Assembly: GCA_963575745.1 (NCBI GenBank)
Contig: CAUYUJ010007413.1
Coordinates: 391,667-455,666, forward strand
Origin: Prorocentrum cordatum
Taxonomy: Eukaryota; Sar; Dinophyceae; Prorocentrales; Prorocentraceae
Length of the DNA stretch: 64,000 nt
Direction of reading: 5' to 3'
The translations under genes and the position numbers were made by a program. Under the pieces are notes generated by a model that was given only the letters and a program-made list of their open reading frames with translations, had not been told where the DNA came from and ran no database searches. Shown piece after piece: positions 10,365 through 20,850 of this stretch. The stretch's first letter is position 1, and each line of letters opens with the position of its first letter.

Positions 10365-13300
10365 TGGGGCCACGAAGCGCTGTACTCGGTGTGGGAGACG
10401 CTTGCGGGTTGCGCCACTGGGACCATCGGGGAGCTCAATGTATGGCCACGAGGCGCTGTTTCGGGTGTTGAAGACGCATGCGGGCTGCGCCACTGGGAAC
10501 TTAAGTGGAGCTCCATATGGAGCCACGGATCGCAGTAATGGGTGTGGGAGACGCATGCGGGCTGCGCCACAGGGACCTTCGGTGGAGTTCCCTATGAGGC
10601 CACGAAGCGCTATACTGGGTAAGGGGGGCACATGCGGGCTGCGCAACTGGGAAGTTAGGTAGAGCTCCCTAGGGTGCCGCGAATTGCAATACCGGGCGTG
10701 GGAGACGCATGCGGGTTGCGCCACCGGGACCTTTGGTTGAGCTCCCTGTGGGGCCACGAAACGCTGAACTTGGTGGGGGAGACGCATGCGGACTGCGCTA
10801 CTGGGGCGTTAAGTATGGGAGACGCATGCGGCTGCGCCACTGGGGCCGTTGGGTGGAGCTCCCTGTAGGGCCACGAAGCGCAGTAATGGGCGTGGGAAAC
10901 GCATGCGGGCTTCGCCATTGGGACCTTCGGTAGAGCTCCCATGGGGCCACGAAGCGCTGTAATGGGTGTGGGAGACGCATGCGGGCTGCGCCACTGGGTC
11001 CTTCGGTGGAGCTCCCAATGGAGCCACGAAGCGCAGTAATGAGTGTGGGAGACGCATGCGGGCTGCGCCACGGGGACCTTCGGTGGAGTTCCCATGGGGC
11101 CACGAAGCGCTGTTCTGGGTATGGGAGACGTATGCGGGCTGCGCCACCGGGACGCATTGGGAACTCAAGTGGAGCTCCCTAGGGGGCCGCGAATTGCAGT
11201 ACTGGGCCTGGGGGGCGCATGCGGGCTGCGCCACAGGGACCTTCGGTGGAGCTTCCTAGGGGGCCACGAAGCGCTGGCCTGGGTGTGGGAGACGCACGCG
11301 GGCTGCGCCATTGGGAACTTAAGTGGAGCTCCCTAAGGGGCCGCGAAATGCAGTACTGGGCCTGGGGGGCGCATGCGGGCTGCGCCACCAGGACCTTCGG
11401 TGGCGCTCCCTCTGGGGCCACGAAGTGCTGAATTTGGTGTGGGCTGCGCACGCGGGCTGCGCAACTGGGACGTTAGGTATGGGAGACGCATGCGGCCTGC
11501 GCCACTGAAGCCTTAGGTGGAGCTCTGCGTGGGGCCACGAAGCGCTGTTCTCGGTGGGGGAGACGCATGCGGGCTTCGCCATTTGGGAACTGAGGTAGAG
11601 CCCCCCATGGAGCCACGAAGCGCAGTAATGGGTGTGGGAGACGCATGCGGGCTTCTCCGGTGGAGCCCCATGTGGCGCCATTGGGAACTTAAGTGGAGCT
11701 CCCTAAGGGGCCGCGAAATGCAGTACTGGGCCTGGGAGACGCATGCGGGCTGCGCCACTGTGCCGTTAGGTGGAGCTCCCTATGGGGCCACGGAGCGCAG
11801 TAACGGGTGTGGGAGACGCATGCGGGCTGCGCCACCGGGATTTTCGGTGGAGCTACTTGTGGGACCACGAAGCGCTGAATTGGGTGGGGGGGGCGCATGC
11901 GGGCTGCGCCACCGGGGTCTTCGGTGGAGTTCCCTATTGGGGCCACGAAGCGCAGTAATATGTGTGGGAGACGCATGCGGGCTGCGCCACCGGGATTTTC
12001 GGTGGAGCTCCCTATGGGGCCACGGAGCGCAGTAATGGGTGTGGGAGACGCATGCGGGCTGCGCTACTGGGACTTTCGCTGGAGCTCCCTGCGGGGCCAC
12101 GAAGCGATGTTCTGGGTGTGGAAGACGCATACGGGCTGTGCCATTTGGGAACTTGGGTAGAGCTCCGCATGGGGCCATGAATCGCTGTTTTGGGTGTGGG
12201 AGACGCATGCGGGCCTCGCCACCGGGATTTTCGGCGGAGCCACCTGTGGGACCACGAAGCGCTGAATTGGGTGGGGGGGGCGCATGCGGGCTGCGCCACC
12301 GGGGTCTTCGGTGGAGTTCCCTATTGGGGCCACGAAGCGCAGTAATGGGTGTGGGAGACGCATGCGGGCTGCGCCACTGGGTACTCAGGCAGAGCTCCCT
12401 AGGGCGCCGCGAATTGCAGTACTTGGCGTGGGAGACGCATGCGGGCCGCGCCACCGGGACCTTCAGTGGAGTTCCTTATGGGATCAGGAAGCGCTGAACT
12501 GGGTGGGGGAGACGCACGCGGGCTACGCTACTGAGACCTCAGGTTGAGCTCCGTATGGGGCCACGAAGCGCACTGATGGGTGTGGGAGATGCATGGAGCT
12601 CCCTGTGGAGCCACGATGCGCTGTTCTGGGTGTGGGAGACGCATGCGGGCTGCGCGACTGAGACCTCAGGTGGAGCTCCCTATGGAGCCACGAAGCGCAG
12701 TAATGGGTGTGGGAGACTCATGCGGGCAGCGTCACCAAGATCTTCGGTGGAGTTCCCTATTGGGCCACGGAGCGCAGTAATGGGTGTGGGAGACGCATGC
12801 GGGCTGCGCCACCGGGACCTTCGGTGGAGCTCCCATGGGGCCGTTGAGCGCAGTAATGAGTGTGGGAGACGCATGCGGGCTGCGCCACGGGGATCTTCGG
12901 TGGAGTTTCCCATGGGGCGAAGCGCTATACGCATGCGGGCTGTGCCATTTGGGAACTTCGGTAAAGCTCCCTACGGGGCCACGAATTGCAGTACTGGGCG
13001 TGGGAGACGCATGCGGGCTGCGTTACTGGGACGTTAGGTATGGCAGACGCATGCGGGCTGCGCCACTGGGCCCTTAGGTGGAGCTCCCTATTGGGCCACA
13101 AAGCGCAGTAATGGGTATGGGAGACGCATGCGGGCTGCGCAACTGGGACCTTCGGTGGAGCTCCTTGTGGGGCCACGAAACGCTGTCTTGATTGTGGGAG
13201 ACGCATGCGGGCTGCGCCACGGGGAACTTCGGTGGAGCTCCCTATGGAGCCACGAAGCGCAGTAATGGGTGTGGGAGACGCATGCGGGCTGCGCCACCGG

Positions 13301-13640
13301 GACTTTCGGTGGAGCTCCCTATGGGGCCACGAAGCGCAGTAATGGGTGTGGGAGACGCATGCGGGCTGCGCAACTGGGACCTTCGGTGGAGCTCCCTTTG
13401 GGGCCACGAAGCGTTGTACTGGGTAAGGGAGACGCATGCGGGCTGCGCCACTGGGAACTTACGTAGAACCCCCTAGGGGGCCGCGAATTGCAGTACTGGG
13501 CGTGGGAGACGCATGCGGGCTGCGCAACTGGGACCTTTGGTGGAGATCCCTATGGGGCCACGAAACGCTGAACTAGGTGTGGGAGACGCATGCGGGCTGC
13601 GCCACCGGGATCTTCGGTGGAGCTTCTATGGGGCCACGGA
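10365..13640. repeat. 77-bp satellite array, about 42 units
   Basis: The unit runs from GGAGCTCCCTATGGGGCCAC through GAAGCGCAGTAATGGGTGTG and GGAGACGCATGCGGGCTGCG to a (G/C)GGACCTTCGGT end. The phase recurs every 77 bp (for example 13261 and 13338). Several unit types alternate (AGTAATGGGTGTGGG, TGTTCTGGGTGTGGG, ATTGCAGTACTGGGCGTGGG, TGAATTGGGTGGGG), and some units are truncated. 77 is not a multiple of 3, so the many short ORFs with WETHAGCATG-type peptides are frame-rotating artefacts. Confidence 0.9.
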
Positions 13641-14830
13641 ACACTGTCTATGGGCTTCTGGCGTGCGAGGAGGGAGGAGGGGGAGGAGGAGGAGGGGAGG
13701 AGGAAGGAAGGAGGAAGGGAACCTGGAGCGCTGTCTCTTCAAAACGGTGACCCAACACCACAGGGTGGTTGGGACAGTCGCATGGTTGTTGAACATTTTT
13801 GTTTACAAGTAATTCTGTCACTCGAGACTTCCTCAACAACATGCTTTCGGGCAGTCAAACTGATGTGCTGAACTTGCGCGGGTAGTGAACTGCCCCTATT
13901 GTCGGCGGAGGAAGCAGGCGATGAGAGCGAGAAGGCGGGGGAACATGCGCCGAGGCGGAGGAGTCCGGTCGGCAGCAGGAGGATCAGGAGCAGTGTCAGG
14001 ATCAGTTCTGTACCCGCGTGAGCTCAGCACACCGTTCACATTGGCGCGGGTAGTGAGCTCTACTTTTTTTTCTTTGTTGTCTTCGGTGGGGGTACGCCTA
14101 CGGTAAAGTTGATCATGATGGTGCTGCATTTGTTTGGCGAGGTGTTGGGAGTTCCATGCTCAATTTGAACGTGTAAGTTTATTATGTGCGCCATTTCAGC
14201 GCCACGTGTGAACTTGCGCGGGTAGCGAACTCCAACTCGCACGTCCCGTGGACGTTCGGGAAGAGTGCTACAGTTGATCGCACTGGTGGTCCATGCTCTT
14301 GCCATGATCTTCAATTTCCGGCGCTTGCCGATCATGCCAGGAAAAGTTTCAATACAAATGACCGTTTCGCTCGGGACGATTTCAAAAGATCGGCTCCGCA
14401 AAGGGCTCCGAACCAGCATTATCTTGGAATCGCTCCCAGAGAGCCTCAGAACGGCTCCAGAGGGCCCCCGAAGGCCCCCCAGGGGACACCCAAAGCGCCC
14501 CAAGAGACTCAGGGCCCCCAACAGCCGCCAAGAGGCCCCCAAGAGCGCCCGAAGAGGCCCCGGGACTGCACCGGGACTGCTCAAGAGGGCTCCAAGACGG
14601 CCCAAGATGGCGCCAAGATGGCTTGAAAAAGCCCCTTATCGAACCTGATGACATGCCAAGACAGCCAAAGAAGATCAGAGTAGCCCCCAAGAGGACCCCG
14701 ACAGGCCCCCAGGAGGCCCCCAGGATGCCCCAAGATCGCCGCAGACGGCCTCAACAGGGTAGCCTCAAAAGATCGCGAGGACCTCTCTCTTCATCGACGT
14801 CCTTTTCGCCGGGCTACTTACTATTCTTCT
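13641..14830. other. Non-coding; three spaced GCGCGGGTAG motifs and inverse CCCCAAGAGG repeats
   Basis: A short GGA tract lies at 13663-13715. A motif close to GAACTTGCGCGGGTAGTGAAC occurs near 13872, 14039 and 14211, about 170 bp apart, suggesting a decayed tandem repeat. 14440-14740 is degenerate CCCCCAAGAGG/GGCCCC sequence, the reverse complement of the 8.6-9.1-kb repeat. No gene is seen. Confidence 0.5.
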
Positions 14831-15393
14831 TCGCCGTCGTCGTCGTCCTTCTCCTCCTCCCCCTCCTCCTCCTCCTCCTCCTCCTCCTCCGCTTCCTTCC
14901 TTTCCGTACTCGTCCTCCATCTCTTCTTCGTCCTGGCGCTTGTTTTTCTACTCGTTGTCTTTCTGCCCCCCTCGCTACCCTCCCAGTCATCCACGCTGCC
15001 ATCCTCGACGTGCGCCGCCGAATCGTCACCATCATCCTTTTCTTCTTGTCTCCCCTACGCTACGAGCCCAATGGACAAAATCGGCGCTTCTCTTAATGCC
15101 CGATCAGATTTGTTTATCAATCTCAGTTTCGATCCATCTCACGCTGGACCCCATTATCGGTATGATTATCGATTTGTTCATCGATCTCACCATCAATCCC
15201 ACTATCGATCTCACTATCGATCTCACTGTCGACCACACGGGACACCACAGGACACAATGGGCCGCTGTCCCACGGGACACCACATGACACCGCGTGGCAC
15301 CACGGGGAACCGGCGGGACACCCCCGAGCAACCGCTGGTCAACCTCGGGGGCATAGAGTCATTGAGCATAGATTCGCCCTCACCACGGCGGCT
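14831..15393. repeat. CTC/GTC tract and 12-bp ATCGATCTCACT repeats
   Basis: 14832-14892 is GTC then CTC microsatellite. 15125-15235 is about nine degenerate units of ATCGATCTCACT. 15236-15310 repeats GGGACACCAC. No gene is seen. Confidence 0.6.
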
Positions 15394-15909
15394 TCAGTCC
15401 TCTTGCCCGCCTACGCAGCTTCGCAGCTTCGCCTCGCTCGCACGCACGATGCGAACACGGAGCCGACACCGATTTCCCGACGGGTGTCCTCGTTTCATGC
15501 CAATATCATTTTCAACGTCGTATATATACATACATAGATGTATATGTACAGATGTACATCTATATACAGTGCTTGATGTATCTTGCTGTCTATCGAGTAG
15601 ACGTTCCCCGATCAAAGTAAGAACAGGGTTGACTAGTTGAAGCCATTCCTTGTTCAAAGCATGTGCGTTGTATAGATCACAAACTAACTCAACAGCACCA
15701 GGGGGGTAGTTCTCCCTGAATGCCAATATAAGTGCATACGCCGACGTGTAACCGTGTTGGGACGACTTGGCATTGTGGCAGGCCAGCGCGCGTTTAGAAA
15801 AATCATCGCCGCCGCGAATGCTCATGTTTAACTCCGTGATGCACAATATGGAGTGCAATATTTCTGCATAGTGCAATGCAGTTTCGAGTTTGAATTGCCA
15901 CTTCGTGCG
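15394..15909 (-). CDS. Unrecognised protein-coding fragment
   Basis: An open frame starts just after a TAA at 15910-15912, with no upstream ATG. About 105 residues look like normal globular protein with mixed codon use, for example SSQHGYTSAYALILAFRENY and LNKEWLQLVNPVLTLIGERL. Leftwards the frame passes into a TATATACA/GATGTACATC simple-sequence patch (about 15520-15575), where real coding probably stops. Base composition is clearly less GC-rich than the surroundings, like the gene at 16202 on the other strand. It may be an internal exon, or a retrocopy or transposon-gene fragment. No family could be assigned. Confidence 0.35.
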   Translation of the reverse strand, partial: RTKWQFKLETALHYAEILHSILCITELNMSIRGGDDFSKRALACHNAKSSQHGYTSAYALILAFRENYPPGAVELVCDLYNAHALNKEWLQLVNPVLTLIGERLLDRQQDTSSTVYRCTSVHIHLCMYIYDVENDIGMKRGHPSGNRCRLRVRIVRASEAKLRSCVGGQED

Positions 15910-16096
15910 TTAATGGTCCGTTTTGTTAAATATGATGCGGAACATAACACTAGATACAGAGTGACAGCACAGGAAACGCGAAACCAAGATCAAACGATGT
16001 AGGTTTCTGTTTTAAAGGAAGTAGGTTGCGTGAGGACACCACACGAAAATTGTTCAAACAACACGGGCATCCAGGCTCCAAGTCAAATTTGTGCAC

Positions 16097-16114
16097 TAGC
16101 CATTTTGATTCAAG
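16097..16114 (+). other. Relict dinoflagellate spliced leader
   Basis: TAGCCATTTTGATTCAAG matches 16 of 18 positions of the 3' part of the conserved 22-nt dinoflagellate trans-spliced leader (consensus TAGCCATTTTG-GC-TCAAG). It lies 87 bp upstream of the first in-frame ATG of an intronless ORF. In dinoflagellates such genomic leaders are the known mark of genes reinserted from processed, trans-spliced mRNA. Confidence 0.7.
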
Positions 16115-16201
16115 CCGCTCTGGCTGAGGCCATTGTCTACGCAGTTGCATTCAGCAGATTGCAATACCAACACTTGCGAATCCGTAAATCTGACTTGCGC
16201 G

Positions 16202-16861
16202 ATGGTGCGCAGTCTGATTCAATGTTGGGTGTCTGTGCACATGCTTTTTGCAGATCATGCGAGCGCTGTGCACCATGGAGGTCGCATGGCTTCCCGAACG
16301 GCATTGCGCGGCAAGCACGCCTCAAGGACAATCGTGTCGAATACCACGGACGGCAAAGTTTACTGGCGCTCTACGGTTTGCGTGAATGGCCAGTGCAACA
16401 CGACAGAGTCAACGATGGCCCCTGAACAGCTCAGGGAGACGCCCAGCTTGGACGGGAATCTTGGCCGTTTTGACCACGTGTTTGACAGGGACCGCGATTT
16501 CACCCGTATGGGTGACATATTTGACAAACCTTTTGTTGCCGTGGACGATTTCTTTGGTACCCCGTTTAACAGTTTTTTCGGCAGTAGTTCATCTCGTTTG
16601 GACGACATCGTCGGGCATGATTCCAGCACGATGTTTGATGGCGTGGCGATTCCTCTGTTGACGGGCAATTTATCGAAGGACGGGACCGGAGCGGGCATGA
16701 CCAATTCAACCTCGACTTCTTCTAGCTTCGAGCAGACCCTCGGAGAGGACGGCCAGGTTCATTACACGATGACGACTTGCAGAAATGGTGAGTGCAAGAC
16801 CGTGAGAGGTGAAGGGCAGCCCGACGAGCAGGCTGTCAAGAAGTTGTGGGAGAAGTCATGA
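16202..16861 (+). CDS. Intronless secreted-type protein with two C-x-NG-x-C repeats, retrocopy-like
   Basis: 219 aa; function not recognised. The first ATG after the relict spliced leader (16202) is in frame and fits as the start. Residues 1-26 (MVRSLIQCWVSVHMLFADHA...) are hydrophobic and could be a signal peptide or membrane anchor. Two copies of a motif DG-x-V-x-x-x-x-T-x-C-x-NG-x-C occur, around Cys60/Cys65 and Cys193/Cys198, bracketing a Phe/Asp/Ser-rich middle (FDRDRDFTRMGDIFDKPF, FFGTPFNSFFGSSSS). The C-terminus is QAVKKLWEKS, then TGA. There are no introns, codon use is mixed, and base composition is unlike the flanks. Together with the leader this indicates a reinserted cDNA that is still open. 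The frame also extends upstream without a stop to 16109, which is 5' leader if the interpretation is right. Confidence 0.65.
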   Translation: MVRSLIQCWVSVHMLFADHASAVHHGGRMASRTALRGKHASRTIVSNTTDGKVYWRSTVCVNGQCNTTESTMAPEQLRETPSLDGNLGRFDHVFDRDRDFTRMGDIFDKPFVAVDDFFGTPFNSFFGSSSSRLDDIVGHDSSTMFDGVAIPLLTGNLSKDGTGAGMTNSTSTSSSFEQTLGEDGQVHYTMTTCRNGECKTVRGEGQPDEQAVKKLWEKS

Positions 16862-17340
16862 GATGCAAGATTGTGCCAGGTATGCCATGTTCATACGCAA
16901 AGACCGTCATAGACCATAGTAACGCTCATTTGCAGAGTCGGCAAAATAAAGTCTTTCACACTACTAGGGCGTCTCAAGTCTGCGTCACCCCAACATCCTT
17001 CTACTAAATGTGCGTCGTTCCCCCAGGGGCGACGCGCGCACCGACAATACCCTAGTATGTGCGTCGTGGCGGGCGCTTTCTGGCTACACCGCTCGGGAAA
17101 CGATCTATTACAAGATGGGTATACTATCTGTTCGGGTCGGACGCGCGCCTCCAAGGAGAACGTATAGTGTTAGTATGTCGTTGTGCTTCCCATCAGGCGA
17201 AATCAGCCCCAAACCAGGGCCAACCTCACACAGTTTGATCGCATCCTTTGGAATCGAAACGGTGTGGCCTGGCGCCAGGATGTCTCCAATCGGCGCTTGT
17301 TGTGTATGTTTTGTGTGGCTTGCAGCCCATCCCGCCATGG
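16862..17340. other. 3' flank, no gene seen
   Basis: Moderate-GC sequence after the stop of the 219-aa gene, without repeats that I could relate to others in the window. No poly-A tract or further ORF of protein-like composition was found. Confidence 0.4.
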
Positions 17341-17560
17341 CGTCTACAGGAGGAGGAGGACGGGGAGGAGGGAGGAGGAGGAGGAGGAGGAAGAGGAGGG
17401 GGACGATTAGGAGGAGGAGGAGGAGGAGGAGGAGGAGGAGGAGGAAGGGGAAGGGGAGGAGGAGGAGGAGGAGGAGGACGACGACGACAAGGAGGACGGG
17501 GAGGAGGAGGAGGAGGAGGAGGAGGAGGAGGAGGACTTGGAGGAGGAGGACGACGAGGAG
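17341..17560. repeat. GGA microsatellite
   Basis: 220 bp of GGA units with GACGACGAC and GATTAGG interruptions. Confidence 0.95.
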
Positions 17561-18825
17561 TGTTGCAGCGGGATGTTCTTGTCTTCAGGTTGCGGGGAGT
17601 TGATATCCCGTTGTTTGCTGCAGGTCCCGCCAGATTGCACCATTTCCGCATTCCATGTGTCGACATTTCGATGAGAGCCTGCTGGACAATAACATGTGAC
17701 GCATCCCGCCCCTTCTCTTTGACGCGCTCTCATGGAGGCAAGCTCGGGTAGGCCGTCTTAGGTATTGTCTTGGAGTCATCTGGGGCTCTCTGAGGACCGT
17801 TTTGGGGCGTCTTGGGGCTCTGATGCGCCGTCTCGGTGCCGTCTTGCCCCCCTCGGCCGTATAGAAGGTCTTGTGTGGTTGTGCTGGAAGCGCCTTGAGG
17901 CCCTAACCGCATGCCCCAGATAATATCATCCCCCCTCCCAATTGAGAGCTTGTCATCTCCAGCCAAGGCAGAGTCGGTCGGGGGAGAGGGGCGGCAAAGC
18001 CGAATTCCATTGTCGCGAGGGAAAGTTACGAATCGACGCTGCTATCTTCTTTGGATGAGTAGCCGCACCATCAAACACGCGTGGCATGGCAATGGGGTTC
18101 TCATTATTTCAGCTTTCACACGTCAGGAACGTTCGGCTCCTCCCCCTCCTACGTCCCCCTCCTCTCCCTGCTCCTGCTCCTCCTGCTCCCACCCCTGCTC
18201 CTCCTGCTCTTCCTGTACCTTCTGCTCCTCCTGCTCCCTGCTCCCTGCTTCTGTTCCTCATCAGCCGCGGTTGCCGCGCCCTCCCGAGGAAAGCATCGTC
18301 GTCGTCGTCGTCGTCGTCGTCGACTTGCCGGGGCAAGTCGTTTCTGATCACCCCAGGACCCCGAATGTTATTATCCCCCAGGTGTTATCATCAGGGGTGG
18401 TTGGTTATTATGCCATTTTAGAGCCTTCTTGGGCAACGGGGCGTTTGGCGCATGAGCCTGGCTTTCGCCTCTGTCCGCGGAGGAGGCCTCCTCCACCCCC
18501 CCCCCCCCTCCGGATGGTGGATGGACGAGGAGGGAGGAGGAGGAGTGGTATAGGCCTCTTGGATGGGGTCGGAGAAGATGGGTTGGAGGATCGCGCCGCA
18601 TCGCCTATGCATCAGCGATGCGACTCACTGCGGAGCCCTACTTTCGACACGTCAATGGCGCCAACGCATCGCCGACATCGCTGGTGCATCGCCGATGCAT
18701 CGCCGATACATCAGCAATGCATCGGCGATGCGTTGGCGATGCGTCACGATCCTCCGACCCCATCCACTCGGACCCCATTTAGGAGGCCTCTCATATCCCC
18801 GTGAAAAAAGTTTATAACAAAATTG
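17561..18825. other. Non-coding with CTCCTGCTCC, GTC and palindromic GCATCGCCGATGC repeats
   Basis: 18145-18250 is CTCCTGCTCC repeat and 18298-18323 a GTC run. 18656-18745 consists of GCATCGCCGAT and its complement ATCGGCGATGC, so it can self-pair; similar short runs lie at 5213-5262 and 31640-31690. No gene is seen. Confidence 0.55.
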
Positions 18826-19200
18826 GCACAGGGATGGAAGCCGACAAGATGTTGAATCAGACCAGGCGGGGCCCGTCGCATCAAGCGACCTCCGCTTGTC
18901 AACGTTACGGAAGAACGTCTCGTCTGCATTGCTGCATTGCGCGTTGCACGTTAGCCATCCGATCGGTGGGATCGAAACCGCAAGGTCGAACGTGGAACCG
19001 CCCATGCCAGCGGCCCTGTGAAGGGCGTCCGCCTCCCAATGTTGCCAGTGGGCGCGCAAGCCAACATGTGGCGTGTCAATGGCTTGGCCCATGGTGCACG
19101 CCTGCGCACGCTGCCAACATTGAAGGGCGAGTTTCACTGAATGATCCTCGTTGGGCGTTGCCGCCTGCAGATCATTCGCGATGATCGTTTTGTTGAGTTT
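18826..19200. repeat. Dispersed repeat H, copy 1
   Basis: Begins ACAGGGATGGAAGCCGACAA and matches 22425-22800 over about 370 bp with substitutions and a small insertion. The minus strand shows an open frame in both copies (QCWxRAQACTMGQAIDTPH...), with shared residues but frameshifted ends. This could be a fossil ORF, but I give it no function. Confidence 0.65.
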
Positions 19201-19224
19201 GCTTTATTATGTTCCGGCCATGTG

Positions 19225-20850
19225 GATGTCGAATTTGTTCGGGCGTGCTGCAATCGTTTTTGCGGCAGTCACCTTGTAATGTCGACAACCTGTGCCGCTC
19301 GGGCAGACGGAATGGGAAGCGAGCGGCCCCTGAAACATAAAACGGTACCCAGACGGTTGCCGTGGTCTGTCGTGGCTACCCTGGGAGGCTAGGGGGAGAA
19401 CGCGAGGGAAAAGAACATTCATATGCGAAGGAAAAGGAAAACGAGAAGCGGGGAGGAATAGGAGGATTAGAAGGAAGAGGTGGGTGCGGACGATGATGAT
19501 GCTTCGGCGGAGGAGCGAGAGCTAAGCAGCGGCCGGCGATGTGGCGAGAACGCATGTCGTTTTCGTCGTGATCGTCCTGGTCGCCGTGGTCGCCGTCGTC
19601 GTCGTGGTCGTCGTGGTCGTCGTCGTCGCTGTCGTCGCGGTCGTCATCGTCGTCGTCGTCGTCGACGTCGCCGTGGTCGTCGTCGTCGTCGCCCGCCGTT
19701 CCTGGCAATCACGGCCGCGTTCGGGGGCCCCGGGGCCCAGGGCCCGCCCGCCGCGGTCGGGCGCCATTCCCTATGGGGCGGGAGCGGGCTCCGGGTGAAA
19801 ATCCCCGCAGGGCGGCAGATTTTCGAGGTCTGGCGAAACTAGCTAACGATTGGACGCGGGCGGTTTCAGGCTCACCGTGTTTGCTGTCTAAATTCATATG
19901 CAGGACGCACTTCCCGTTGCCCAGGGACCCCGCTTAACGATCGGGCGGTGGCAGGTTCAGTGCGTAAAGTCGCACGCGGGACGCACTTCGTGTAAAGCGG
20001 CGTGCCCCGGCGTGCCCACTTTACGATTTGTTTTCCTCCCGCGGTTCGTGAGTGGAAAGATAGGACGGGAAGCCTCAATCGCAAAGTGGAATTGTAATTT
20101 AGTTTCTATTATTGTTGGAAACGGTAAGACAAGAAGAAAATATGATATTTTAATTGCTCGCTTACGAAACGCGGAAAATCCAAATCGTAAAGTGGGCACG
20201 CCTCGGCACGCCACTTTACGCGAAGTGCGTTACGCGTACGAATTACAGCACGAATCCCGCACCCGCCCGATCGTAAAGTGGGATTGCTGGCCGACCAGAA
20301 TTGCGCCCCGCGTGTGAATTTTTTACTTTGTAGAACCCGCCCCCCGCCGGATCGTCGACGCGGTTCGTTGGACAACGCCTCACAGGTGTCATTGGTCCCG
20401 TCACTTCCACAGGCCCCTCGGGCCTCACAGGTCGCACAAGTGTCACAGGCCCCGCAGGTCTCGCAGGTCCCACAGGTCTCGCAGGTCCCACGCGCCCCAC
20501 AGGCCCCAGGGGCCTCACAGGTCCTACAGACCCCGCGGGCCCCGCAAGCCTAACAGGTCTCGCAAGGCCCGCAGGTCTCCCGCAGGTCCCAACAAAGCCG
20601 ACGTTGTGCGCAGGTCCCACAGGCTCTACAAGCCCCACAGTTCCCGCAAGTTTCACAGGTCGCACAGGTCGCACAAGGCCCGCAAAACCCACCGATCCCG
20701 CACGTCGCCCACGCCCCGCGTGTCTCGCAGGTCCCACAAGTCGCATAAGTCCCACAGGGGCACACATGTCACACGCCCCACAGGACCCACAGGGCGGCAC
20801 GCTAAAAGACGAGAGGGAACCGCTCGGAAACTCAATAATTAGCCCGAATT
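19225..20850 (+). repeat. 1.6-kb tandem duplication, unit 1
   Basis: The order is TGTCGAA...AATCGTTTT-type head, CGTGGCTACCCTGGGAGGCTA, GTC-rich tract (19555-19700), GATTGGACGCGGGCGG, foldback (19981-20230), GGTTCGTTGGACAACG, then a degenerate CACAGGTC(T/C)CGCAGGTCC minisatellite (20400-20800). The same order repeats in 20851-22395, shifted by about 1.56-1.6 kb. Confidence 0.75.
19981..20230. mobile_element. 250-bp foldback element with 49-bp inverted arms, copy 1
   Basis: Left arm 19981-20029 and right arm 20182-20230 are inverted repeats (ACGCACTTCG ... ACTTTACGATTT), with only a few mismatches. Each arm is itself nearly palindromic (GTAAAGTGG-CGTGCC/GGCGTGCCCACTTTAC). The roughly 150-bp centre is AT-richer and non-coding. 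Confidence 0.75.

Noticed and set aside
10367-13476. Dozens of 60-220-codon ORFs with WETHAGCATG or RRMRAAP peptides
   Set aside because: Translations of the 77-bp satellite in rotating frames on both strands.
10365-13640. CRISPR array
   Set aside because: Regular spacing, but the whole 77-bp unit is repeated with no unique spacers, and the genome is eukaryotic.
16133-16201. Start of the 219-aa gene upstream at TTG 16133
   Set aside because: No ATG there; the first ATG after the relict spliced leader is at 16202 and is in frame.
18652-19137. Minus-strand ORF conserved with 22457-22807 as a real gene
   Set aside because: The two readings share residues because the DNA is a repeat, but frames break at both ends and no start, splice site or motif is recognisable. 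Kept as a repeat only.
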